Assembly: GCA_019187485.1 (NCBI GenBank)
Contig: JABAQR010000014.1
Span: 1 to 64,000, forward strand
Reading direction: 5' to 3'
Length of the DNA stretch: 64,000 nt
Origin: Lysobacterales bacterium
GTDB lineage: Bacteria > Pseudomonadota > Gammaproteobacteria > Xanthomonadales > SZUA-5
Position 1 is the stretch's first letter. Every line of letters starts with the position of its first letter. The position numbers and the translations under genes are program-made. Shown here one piece after another: positions 58,001-64,000 of this stretch. The notes below the pieces were generated by a model. It worked only from the letters and a program-made list of their open reading frames with translations. It made no database searches and was not told the DNA's origin.

Positions 58001-58816
58001 TCAGACGTGGCCGTCGCCGCTCCGCAGATAACGATCAAGCAGCGCCTCAAACTCGGCCGGCGAGCGCCAGTCCTCGCCGCAGACCAGGCGCGGGATGCGC
58101 CAGCGGTCGAAGCGCGCCGGCTGCGGGGCGCCGGTGATGAAGGCGCCGAGCAGGCCCAGCGCGGGTCCGTGCGCGGGCAGCCAGTGCTCGGCAAGGTAGC
58201 GGTTGTGCTGACCCCAGGGGTAGGCGAACAGCCGCGGGCGCACGCCGCAGCGTACGGCGATCGCAGCGCTCGCCTGCGCGATCTCGGCCTGCGCGTCGGC
58301 CTCGTTGTCGATCACATGGAAGTCGCCGCGACGGTTGTCGCGCTGCACGCTGCGTTCGAGTGAGGGGTGGTTGTGGTCGTAGCTGTGGCTCTCGATGCTG
58401 AGGTGGCCGCTGGCAATCGCCGCTGGCCACCAGTCGTCGTGCCAGATGCGCAGGCCGAGGAAGTCCTTGCGGTCGAGCTCGTCGCGCGCCTGTGCGCTGG
58501 CGATCACGAAGCTCGCCATCTGCACGCACTGGCCGCCGGCGGCGTGGTGCTCGCGCAGGATGCGCAGGAAGCTGTCCTGGTGGCCGTGCGCGGGATGCTC
58601 GAAGTCGAGCGCGTCGAGGGTGCAGCCGTCGTCGCAGGTGAGCGCCACGCGTGGTTCCGCTGCGTCCGGTTCCCGCACCGCATCAGCCGCGGGCAGGATG
58701 CGCAGCCCGCGGGCTTCGATCGCGGCGAGGTCGGCGCGCAGCGCGAGGTGGTCGTTGCAGGCGTAGTCGCGACCGTTGACGTTGGTCGAGTGGTAGCAGA
58801 GGACGAGCGCACGCAT
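58001..58816 (-). CDS. Polysaccharide deacetylase-family protein
   Basis: 271 residues with a NodB/CE4-like core: VLCYHSTN at the N-terminus, VALTCDDGC carrying the metal-binding Asp pair, HLSIESHSYDHNHPSL with the His pair, and RLFAYPWGQHN. No signal peptide, so it may act on cytoplasmic or lipid-linked sugar. It begins 4 bp after the 2OG-oxygenase gene, third in a tight run with an HNH protein. The substrate is unknown. Confidence 0.85.
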   Translation of the reverse strand: MRALVLCYHSTNVNGRDYACNDHLALRADLAAIEARGLRILPAADAVREPDAAEPRVALTCDDGCTLDALDFEHPAHGHQDSFLRILREHHAAGGQCVQMASFVIASAQARDELDRKDFLGLRIWHDDWWPAAIASGHLSIESHSYDHNHPSLERSVQRDNRRGDFHVIDNEADAQAEIAQASAAIAVRCGVRPRLFAYPWGQHNRYLAEHWLPAHGPALGLLGAFITGAPQPARFDRWRIPRLVCGEDWRSPAEFEALLDRYLRSGDGHV

Positions 58817-58820
58817 GCGG

Positions 58821-59519
58821 TCAGGCGCGCGGGTAGAGGTCCTCGGCGCGCCGGAACAGCACCCAGGAGGTGGCGATGTACTTGTCGCCGCCGCGCGGAC
58901 GGTTGCCGCGGTGGGTGTGCGTGAAGGCGGCCGGCGCGATCAGCAGCGATCCGGTCTGCGGCCGCACCTTGCGCTGCTGGAACAGGAACTCGGTCTCGCC
59001 TTCCTCGAAGCCGTCGTTGAGGTACACCGTCCACAGCAGCACACGGTGCAGCGCCTCGCAGCGCTCGTCGCGCGGATACTGTTCGCAATGCCAGTAGGGA
59101 TAGCCGCCGCGGTTCGCGTCATAGCCCTGGACGTTGATCGCGCCGGGACGGAAGGCATAACGGATGATGTCGCCGAGCTGCTCGTCGCCGATGCGCGGGA
59201 AGTCCTCGGCGCGCAGCAGGCGCTCGGCGCCGCTGTCCGGATCGCGCCAGCCGAGCGCCAGCGGCGCGATCAGCAGATGCGGATAGCGCCGCAGGTAGGC
59301 GACGAGCGCACCGATCATCGCCTGGTTCAGGGCCTGCTCGAGGTCGCGCCACTCCGGATGCAGGCTGATCGTGATGTCGCGGCTGTCCTTGAGCGCGGGA
59401 TTGACGCCCCCGCCCACCTGGCCCGGCTGGCGCAGCGGACTCTGCCGGAAGCGCTGGATGATCTGCGCGCACAGCGCCGCGGACAGCGCGTCCGGATAGA
59501 CCTCGATGAAGTCGCTCAT
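58821..59519 (-). CDS. 2-oxoglutarate/Fe(II)-dependent oxygenase (prolyl 4-hydroxylase-like)
   Basis: 232 residues. The double-stranded beta-helix region has YWHCEQYPRD as the proximal His, VLLWTVYLNDGFEEGETEF, and LIAPAAFTHTHRGNRPRGGDKY with the distal His and 2OG-binding basic residue. This matches the P4H/PiuC-type fold. The second ligand appears as Glu (HxE) rather than Asp, which should be checked. The ATG overlaps the stop of the HNH gene (ATGA). Confidence 0.85.
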   Translation of the reverse strand: MSDFIEVYPDALSAALCAQIIQRFRQSPLRQPGQVGGGVNPALKDSRDITISLHPEWRDLEQALNQAMIGALVAYLRRYPHLLIAPLALGWRDPDSGAERLLRAEDFPRIGDEQLGDIIRYAFRPGAINVQGYDANRGGYPYWHCEQYPRDERCEALHRVLLWTVYLNDGFEEGETEFLFQQRKVRPQTGSLLIAPAAFTHTHRGNRPRGGDKYIATSWVLFRRAEDLYPRA

Positions 59520-60088
59520 CCGTGCGCGCGACGCGGCAGGTGGCTGACCAGGAAGTCCATCTGGTCGGCGAGGATGTGGCGGTTGCACAGGATCAGGTGC
59601 TCCACCCAGCTCGGCCGGAACGGCACCGCGAGCAGCGGCATGCCCGCCTGTTGCGGTGTGCGGCTGCCCTTGCGCACGTTGCAGGGCAGGCAGGCGCAGA
59701 CCACGTTTTCCCAGACGTCGCGGCCGCCGCGCGAAAGCGGCACCACGTGGTCGCGGGTCAGTTCCGAGCGCAGGTGCTGCTGTCCGCAGTACATGCACAG
59801 GTGGCGGTCGCGCGCGAACAGCGCCTGGTTGGTCAGCGCCGGCGCCGGATCGCCTCCGGGCGTGCGCGCCCGCGAGCGGCTGGCGACGATCGGGTGCAGG
59901 TGGATCAGGCTCTGCTCGCCGCGGTCGCGGTTGTGGCCGCCATGCACGGTCAGGCAGGGCTGCCCCAAGGTCCACGACACCGCGCCGCGCACGTACAGGC
60001 AGACCGCATCCTGCCAACTGATCCAGTCGAGGATGCGGCCCGCGCTGTCGAGCGACAGCACCCGTGTCGTATGGAGGTCGGCAACCAT
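59516..60088 (-). CDS. HNH endonuclease-domain protein
   Basis: 190 residues. The C-terminal half holds a zinc-ribbon HNH motif: CMYCGQ, then TRDHVVPLSRGGRDVWENVV and CACLPCNVRKGSRT, the complete catalytic His/Asn/His set with CxxC pairs. The N-terminal 90 residues (VLSLDSAGRILDWISWQDAV) are found in many standalone proteobacterial HNH proteins of unknown role. It is first in the overlapping run with the oxygenase and deacetylase genes. It may act in DNA processing, but the target is not known. Confidence 0.88.
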   Translation of the reverse strand: MVADLHTTRVLSLDSAGRILDWISWQDAVCLYVRGAVSWTLGQPCLTVHGGHNRDRGEQSLIHLHPIVASRSRARTPGGDPAPALTNQALFARDRHLCMYCGQQHLRSELTRDHVVPLSRGGRDVWENVVCACLPCNVRKGSRTPQQAGMPLLAVPFRPSWVEHLILCNRHILADQMDFLVSHLPRRAHG

Positions 60089-60181
60089 GGCGCCGAGTGT
60101 AGCGGAGAATGGTGTCGGAACCGCAATCCCCGGGGTGAGAGCGGGTTTTGATCAGACCCGCGATGGCTCGTCGCTGGATCG

Positions 60182-60226
60182 GTGGGAGTTCCACCCGCAC
60201 CGAAGCGGTGTGGGTGGAACTCCCAC
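60182..60226. repeat. REP-like palindrome
   Basis: GTGGGAGTTCCACCC (60182-60196) pairs perfectly with GGGTGGAACTCCCAC (60212-60226), with the stem extended inward by GCACC/GGTGT (one wobble) around GAAGC. A smaller GCGGGT/ACCCGC hairpin lies just upstream near 60140-60160. It lies 6 bp after the stop of the AIM24-like gene and could be a terminator as well. Confidence 0.8.
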
Positions 60227-60232
60227 ATCGAC

Positions 60233-61237
60233 TCAAAAGCCGCGGTCGCCGCTGATGATTCCACCCAGGCCGCCGAGGATCGAGCCTTCGTCCTTGCTGC
60301 CGCCTTTCTGGTAGGCGGCCGCGTACATGCGCCCGGCAAGGCGCGAGAAGGGCAGGCTCTGCAGCCAGACGTGGCCGGGGCCGGTCAGGCGCGCGAAGAA
60401 CAGGCCTTCGCCGCCGAACAGGATGCTCTTGACGCCGCCGACCTGCTCGACGTCGAAGTGCACACTGCTGGTCAGCGCGACCACGCAGCCGGTGTCGACG
60501 TGCAGGGTCTCGCCGGCCTGCAGTTCGCGCTCGACGACGGTGCCGCCGGCGTGCACGAACACCAGGCCGTCGCCATCCAGCTTCTGCATGATGAACCCTT
60601 CGCCGCCGAACAGGCCGGTGAGGATCTTCTTCTGGAAGAAGATGCCGATCTGCACGCCCTTGGCGGCGGCCAGGAAGCTGTCCTTCTGGCAGATGATGGT
60701 GCCGCCGAAGTTGGTCAGCGTCATCGGGATGATGGTGCCGGGGTAGGGCGCCGCGAAGGCGGCGCGCGCCTTGCCCGAGCCGCCGTGCGTGAACACCGTG
60801 GTGAACAGGCTCTCGCCGGTGATCAGGCGTTTGCCGGCGCCGACCAGCTTGTCGAGGAAGCCGCCACCGGCGGCCTGCTGGCTGCCATCGCCGAACACGG
60901 TCTCCATCCGGATCGCGATGTCCTTGTACATCAGCGTGCCGGCCTCGGCCACGCAGCTCTCGCCGGGATCGAGCTCGATCTCGACGAACTGCATGTCGGA
61001 TCCGAAGATGGTGTAGTCGATCTCGTCGGCGCGCTGGCCGGCGCGCACCGGTGGCGGCGCGGTGATCGCCTGGCCGCCGGCCTGGCGCAGTTCGGCGACG
61101 TGCGCGATCGGCACCCATTCGGCGAATCCCGCCCGCCAGCAATAGCCGTTGCCATCCTGTTGCGCCTGGCGCACGGCCGCGGCGTGGTCGAGCGGGCCCT
61201 GCTGGACGCCGTTGTAGCTGAAGTACCACTGGTGCAT
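60233..61237 (-). CDS. GYF_2-AIM24 (TIGR00266) family protein
   Basis: 334 residues. The N-terminus MHQWYFSYNGVQQGPLDHA is a GYF_2 module (about 1-50). The rest is an AIM24/TIGR00266 domain (about 75-310) with Gly-rich strands such as GESLFTTVFTHGGSGKA, FGGTIICQKDSFLAAA and FGGEGLFFARLTGPG. The family forms trimeric beta-rich assemblies; its molecular role is unknown. The 5' flank is a heptad-arm palindrome, so expression may depend on upstream transcription of the DUF533 gene. Confidence 0.88.
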   Translation of the reverse strand: MHQWYFSYNGVQQGPLDHAAAVRQAQQDGNGYCWRAGFAEWVPIAHVAELRQAGGQAITAPPPVRAGQRADEIDYTIFGSDMQFVEIELDPGESCVAEAGTLMYKDIAIRMETVFGDGSQQAAGGGFLDKLVGAGKRLITGESLFTTVFTHGGSGKARAAFAAPYPGTIIPMTLTNFGGTIICQKDSFLAAAKGVQIGIFFQKKILTGLFGGEGFIMQKLDGDGLVFVHAGGTVVERELQAGETLHVDTGCVVALTSSVHFDVEQVGGVKSILFGGEGLFFARLTGPGHVWLQSLPFSRLAGRMYAAAYQKGGSKDEGSILGGLGGIISGDRGF

Positions 61238-61343
61238 GGCTGGTCCTGGTTGTCGGTTGTCGGTTGTAGGTGGTCAGTTTGTCGGCAGCGGAATGCTGGC
61301 GTGCGATGGCTGCCGACCACCAGCAACCGACGACCAGCAACCC
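61238..61343. repeat. Heptad-arm palindrome with GGTTGTC words
   Basis: The left arm (61238-61289) contains GGTTGTC-GGTTGTC-GGTTGTA in tandem and ends TTTGTCGGCAGC. The right arm (61308-61343) is GGCTGCCGACCACCAGCAAC and on, its imperfect complement. It occupies the whole gap between the AIM24-like and DUF533 genes. Confidence 0.88.
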
Positions 61344-61347
61344 TTCT

Positions 61348-62001
61348 TCAGACGCCGATCTGTTCGTGCACGCGCTGGCGGTCTTCGGCGGACAGGCCGA
61401 GCGCGGCGGTGAGGCGGTCCAGCCACAGGCGCTCGGCATCGGTGTCGACGCTGACCGCCAGGCGTGCGGCGGCGTAGGTCTCGAGACGCAGTTCGGGGCG
61501 GGTCGCGGCAACGATGTCCTCGAGCGCCGCCGGCGCCCGCAACTCGCCCATCAGGAACTGCTGAGTAGCGGCATCGAGTCCCGCTTCCATCGCGCGTTCG
61601 AGGATGCCGGCGCGCTCGGCGGCATCGATCTGACCGTCCGCATTCGCGGCCGCGATCATCGCGCGGATCAGGTGTGTCGCATCGGCTTGCTGGGTGTTTG
61701 CGGCCGGCGCGACCACCGCCGCGGGCGCAGGCGCCGCCGGTGGCGCGTACGGTGGTGGCGGCGGCGGTGGCGGGGGCATCGCGGCCGGCGCGCCCGGCAC
61801 GGGCGCGGGCGCCGTCGCCGACTCGGGTTGGCGTGACTTGAAGTGCTCCCAGGCGGCGATCGCGATGCCGATCGCGCCCACACCGAGTTGCGCCTTGCTG
61901 ACGCCCGGGATGCCGAAGCTGCCGTGGGCGCGCCGTTCGCGACGGCCGCCGCCCACACCGCCCGACAACATCTGGCCCAGCAATTTTTCCACATCGAACA
62001 T
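61348..62001 (-). CDS. DUF533/TerB-like protein
   Basis: 217 residues with the ATG at 62001; the open frame extends further upstream but lacks a conserved N-terminus. MFDVEKLLGQML, a glycine-rich stretch, one hydrophobic helix (LGVGAIGIAIAAWEHF), a Pro/Ala-rich linker, then a helical C-terminal domain (HLIRAMIAAANADGQIDAAE) of DUF533/TerB type. This family is inner-membrane associated and uncharacterised. The preceding 62002-62252 is a divergent region towards dgkA in which I see no gene. Confidence 0.85.
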   Translation of the reverse strand: MFDVEKLLGQMLSGGVGGGRRERRAHGSFGIPGVSKAQLGVGAIGIAIAAWEHFKSRQPESATAPAPVPGAPAAMPPPPPPPPPYAPPAAPAPAAVVAPAANTQQADATHLIRAMIAAANADGQIDAAERAGILERAMEAGLDAATQQFLMGELRAPAALEDIVAATRPELRLETYAAARLAVSVDTDAERLWLDRLTAALGLSAEDRQRVHEQIGV

Positions 62002-62252
62002 CGGACTCTCCCGTGTCTGACTCGCACCGGTCGTGGACGCGACGAGTGCGGAAGCTACGACATTCTCGGTATGGCGCAAGCGTGCCGAAGTGAACAGCCC
62101 GTGTGGGGCGCGATTTTCGGCCTTGTTGGCGTTGCGACGCCGATGCGATCATCGCCGGCTGTCCCGCCGTGTCCATCTCGCATGCCCTTCGCTCTCCGCC
62201 ATCGTCAGCCACCGCCGGACCGCGGCACAAACTTGGCGCGCTGAGTCCGATC

Positions 62253-62633
62253 ATGGCGAGTATCGAGTCGCGCGGTCCGCGGCAGATGGTGCTGGCGCTG
62301 CGCTATTCGTGGCAGGGCCTGCGCGCCGCCTGGCGCTTCGAAAGCTCCTTCCGGCTCGAGGTCTGGCTGTGCCTGCCCCTGCTGCCGCTGGCGCTGTGGC
62401 TCGGGGCCACGCCGGTCGAGCGCGCGCTGCTCTCGGGCTCGCTGCTGCTGGTGCTGGCGGCGGAACTCCTCAATGGCGCCGTCGAGGCGATCGTCGACAA
62501 GACCACGCCGGAGTACAACGAACTCGCCGGCCGCTCCAAGGACATGGGCTCGGCCGCGGTGTTCATCTGCATGCTCAACGTGATCGCGGTGTGGGGTCTG
62601 CTGCTCGGTCCGCGCCTGGCGGGGATCGGCTGA
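62253..62633 (+). CDS. dgkA: Diacylglycerol kinase
   Basis: Integral membrane kinase that returns diacylglycerol to phosphatidic acid. 126 residues with three membrane helices. Conserved features are AAWRFESSFRLEVWL at the N-terminus and AELLNGAVEAIVDKTTPEYN, then ELAGRSKDMGSAAVF with the catalytic Glu and Lys. terC starts on the base after the stop, so the two are cotranscribed. Confidence 0.96.
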   Translation: MASIESRGPRQMVLALRYSWQGLRAAWRFESSFRLEVWLCLPLLPLALWLGATPVERALLSGSLLLVLAAELLNGAVEAIVDKTTPEYNELAGRSKDMGSAAVFICMLNVIAVWGLLLGPRLAGIG

Positions 62634-63365
62634 ATGGGAGTGCTGCTGACCACCGAAGGTCTGATCGCGCTGCTGACGCTGTCGACGCTCGAGATCGTGC
62701 TCGGCATCGACAACCTCGTGTTCCTGTCGATCGTCACCGCGCGCCTGCCGCCCGAGCAGCGTCCGAGCGCGCGGCGCTTCGGCATCGCGCTGGCCTGCGT
62801 CACTCGCATCATGCTGCTGCTCAGTCTGTCGTGGCTGGCCGGGATGACCCACGAGTTGTTCGCGGTCGCCGACATGGGATTTTCGGTGCGCGACCTGGTG
62901 CTGATCGTCGGTGGGCTGTTCCTTCTGGTGAAGGCGACCATGGAGATCCACGCCGAGGTCGAAGGCGAACCCGATGGCGAAAACGGCGCGCGTCCGGCAT
63001 CCAGCTACTGGGGCGCGATCACGATGATCGCGGTGATCGACATCGTGTTCTCGCTGGACTCGGTGATCACCGCGGTCGGCATGATCAACAACGTGCCGAT
63101 CATGGTCGCCGCGATCCTGCTCGCCGTGGCGATCATGATGCTGGCGTCCAACCCGGTGGCCGATTTCATCGAACGCCGGCCGACGCTCAAGATGCTGGCG
63201 TTATCCTTTCTGATCCTGGTCGGCGTGGCGCTGATCGCCGACGGCTTCGAGTTCCACATCCCGCGTGCCTACCTCTACTTCGCGATGGCCTTCTCGGCGG
63301 GCGTCGAGGGCCTCAACATCCTGGTGCGGCGCAAGCAGGAACGGGCACCGGTGGATGGGGAGTAG
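62634..63365 (+). CDS. TerC-family integral membrane protein
   Basis: 243 residues with about seven membrane helices. The family signature LTLSTLEIVLGIDNLVFLSI and the second conserved block DIVFSLDSVITAVGM contain the intramembrane Asp residues. TerC-type proteins (TerC, Alx, YgdQ branch) are implicated in metal-ion export, notably manganese. It follows dgkA with no gap. Confidence 0.92.
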   Translation: MGVLLTTEGLIALLTLSTLEIVLGIDNLVFLSIVTARLPPEQRPSARRFGIALACVTRIMLLLSLSWLAGMTHELFAVADMGFSVRDLVLIVGGLFLLVKATMEIHAEVEGEPDGENGARPASSYWGAITMIAVIDIVFSLDSVITAVGMINNVPIMVAAILLAVAIMMLASNPVADFIERRPTLKMLALSFLILVGVALIADGFEFHIPRAYLYFAMAFSAGVEGLNILVRRKQERAPVDGE

Positions 63366-63379
63366 GCGTGGTCGTTCGC

Positions 63380-63440
63380 TGGTGTTGGCGGGTCCGTGGC
63401 GGGCCGTGGTTCCGCCAAGGCCGACAACCCATGCCAACGC
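63380..63440. repeat. Possible degenerate heptad-type palindrome
   Basis: GGTGTTGGCGGGTC...GTGGCGG is mirrored by CCGCC...CCATGCCAACGCC between the convergent terC and small membrane protein genes. The match is incomplete. Confidence 0.35.
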
Positions 63441-63446
63441 CGATCA

Positions 63447-63749
63447 CTACCGGTTCAAGGCCACCAGCGACACGAAAGCCGCCGCCGCCAGGATTGCGAG
63501 CTGCCACAGCGCAAACAGAATCACGGCTATCCAGCGGGGCTGACCGAAGAACGCCGCGGTGCGCCAACCGTAGCCGACAATCGACGCGAGGCACAGCAGC
63601 AGTTCGAACACCAGCAGTACCAGCGCCGCACGTTCGGCGGTCGCGCCGCCGGCTTTGTCGAGCCACAGCATGGTGAGCATGAGCGCGCCGAGATAGCCGG
63701 CCATGCTCGCCAGCGACAGCAGCCAGGCGCTGGCAAGCAGTTTTCGCAC
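63447..63749 (-). CDS. Small three-helix membrane protein
   Basis: 100 residues from a GTG start. Three hydrophobic helices (LLASAWLLSLASMAGYLGAL; LVLLVFELLLCLASIVGY; WIAVILFALWQLAILAAAAF) with short loops and no catalytic motif. It lies 9 bp after the stop of the transporter gene, suggesting cotranscription. Function unknown. Confidence 0.75.
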   Translation of the reverse strand: MRKLLASAWLLSLASMAGYLGALMLTMLWLDKAGGATAERAALVLLVFELLLCLASIVGYGWRTAAFFGQPRWIAVILFALWQLAILAAAAFVSLVALNR

Positions 63750-63758
63750 CGATGCGCC

Positions 63759-64000
63759 TCAGCGTGCGCCGCCGCTGGCGCGCTTCATCCACGGCGTGAG
63801 GAGCAGCATGACCACGCCGGCGGCGACGCCGATCCACATCAGGCGCAGGAATACGTCGGCGTAGACCGCCATCGCCGCCGCAGTGTCGAAGCTGCCGTCC
63901 GCGCGCGGTTCGATCGCCGCCCAGGTGCCGAAACGGCCGGCGACCATCTCGCCGAAGGCCGAGGCAAGGAACCACGCGCCCATCATCATGCCGACCACGC
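63759..64000 (-). CDS. POT-family peptide transporter, C-terminal end (partial)
   Basis: The frame runs off the right edge. The 79 visible residues contain the helix MMGAWFLASAFGEMVAG typical of the C-terminal part of proton-dependent oligopeptide transporters, then a second helix (LRLMWIGVAAGVVMLLLTPW). The remainder of the protein lies beyond the window, so assignment rests on this short segment. Confidence 0.65.
   Translation of the reverse strand, partial: VVGMMMGAWFLASAFGEMVAGRFGTWAAIEPRADGSFDTAAAMAVYADVFLRLMWIGVAAGVVMLLLTPWMKRASGGAR

Overview
The window is about 64 kb of high-GC chromosomal DNA carrying mostly conserved housekeeping genes. Gene order and content point to a gammaproteobacterium of the Xanthomonadales (Lysobacterales) or a close relative: thrS-infC-rpmI-rplT-pheS-pheT-ihfA-merR-tRNA-Pro, ffs-dnaX-ybaB-recR, csrA-tRNA-Ser, kdkA, pilT, and an ECF sigma factor beside a TPR-type Ser/Thr kinase. 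The taxonomic call is inference from synteny and protein style; no rRNA is present.

Layout. 1-400: one end of an insertion sequence cuts a regulator-like gene. 635-3832: a large secreted repeat protein. 4050-12128: translation genes with a structured leader and intrinsic terminator before thrS, an AUA start on infC, a MerR-like regulator and tRNA-Pro. 12200-16816: proline iminopeptidase, a membrane diguanylate cyclase, and a P-loop protein paired with a class III aminotransferase. 17082-19866: queuosine genes queA-tgt plus a DUF3228 gene. 19910-28552: a secreted amidase with LGFP repeats, an ECF sigma factor convergent with a Ser/Thr kinase, a polytopic membrane protein and a UbiA-family prenyltransferase. 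28663-35094: two small genes, xseA, a GT9 glycosyltransferase divergent from a tightly overlapping kdkA-MBL-moaA-moaC run. 35199-38286: tRNA-Ser(GGA), SRP RNA, dnaX, ybaB, recR. 38527-47866: a HIT protein, two cytochromes c and a three-gene RND efflux operon. 48066-52408: a YkvA-like protein, a DUF6265-cyclophilin fusion, yggS, pilT, csrA and tRNA-Ser(GCT). 52557-57739: an FHA-PP2C phosphatase, a lipoprotein, and the leucine-degradation genes liuD and liuC. 58001-64000: a deacetylase/2OG-oxygenase/HNH run, an AIM24-like protein, a DUF533 protein, dgkA, terC, a small membrane protein and the end of a POT-family transporter.

The most unusual feature is not a gene. Many intergenic gaps hold long imperfect palindromes whose arms are built from short tandem words, usually 7 bp and in one group 9 bp. 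The word differs from site to site (GGGGCAC, GGGGGCT, GGTTGTC, GTGAAAC-like, GGAAAAA-like, CAAAGGACG), but the architecture is the same. All three gaps around the RND operon hold one, and one 390-bp gap holds several nested inside each other. With a 45-bp perfect dispersed repeat and two REP-like hairpins, they suggest that this genome's intergenic space is being colonised or remodelled by an arm-repeat process that I cannot match to a named element family.
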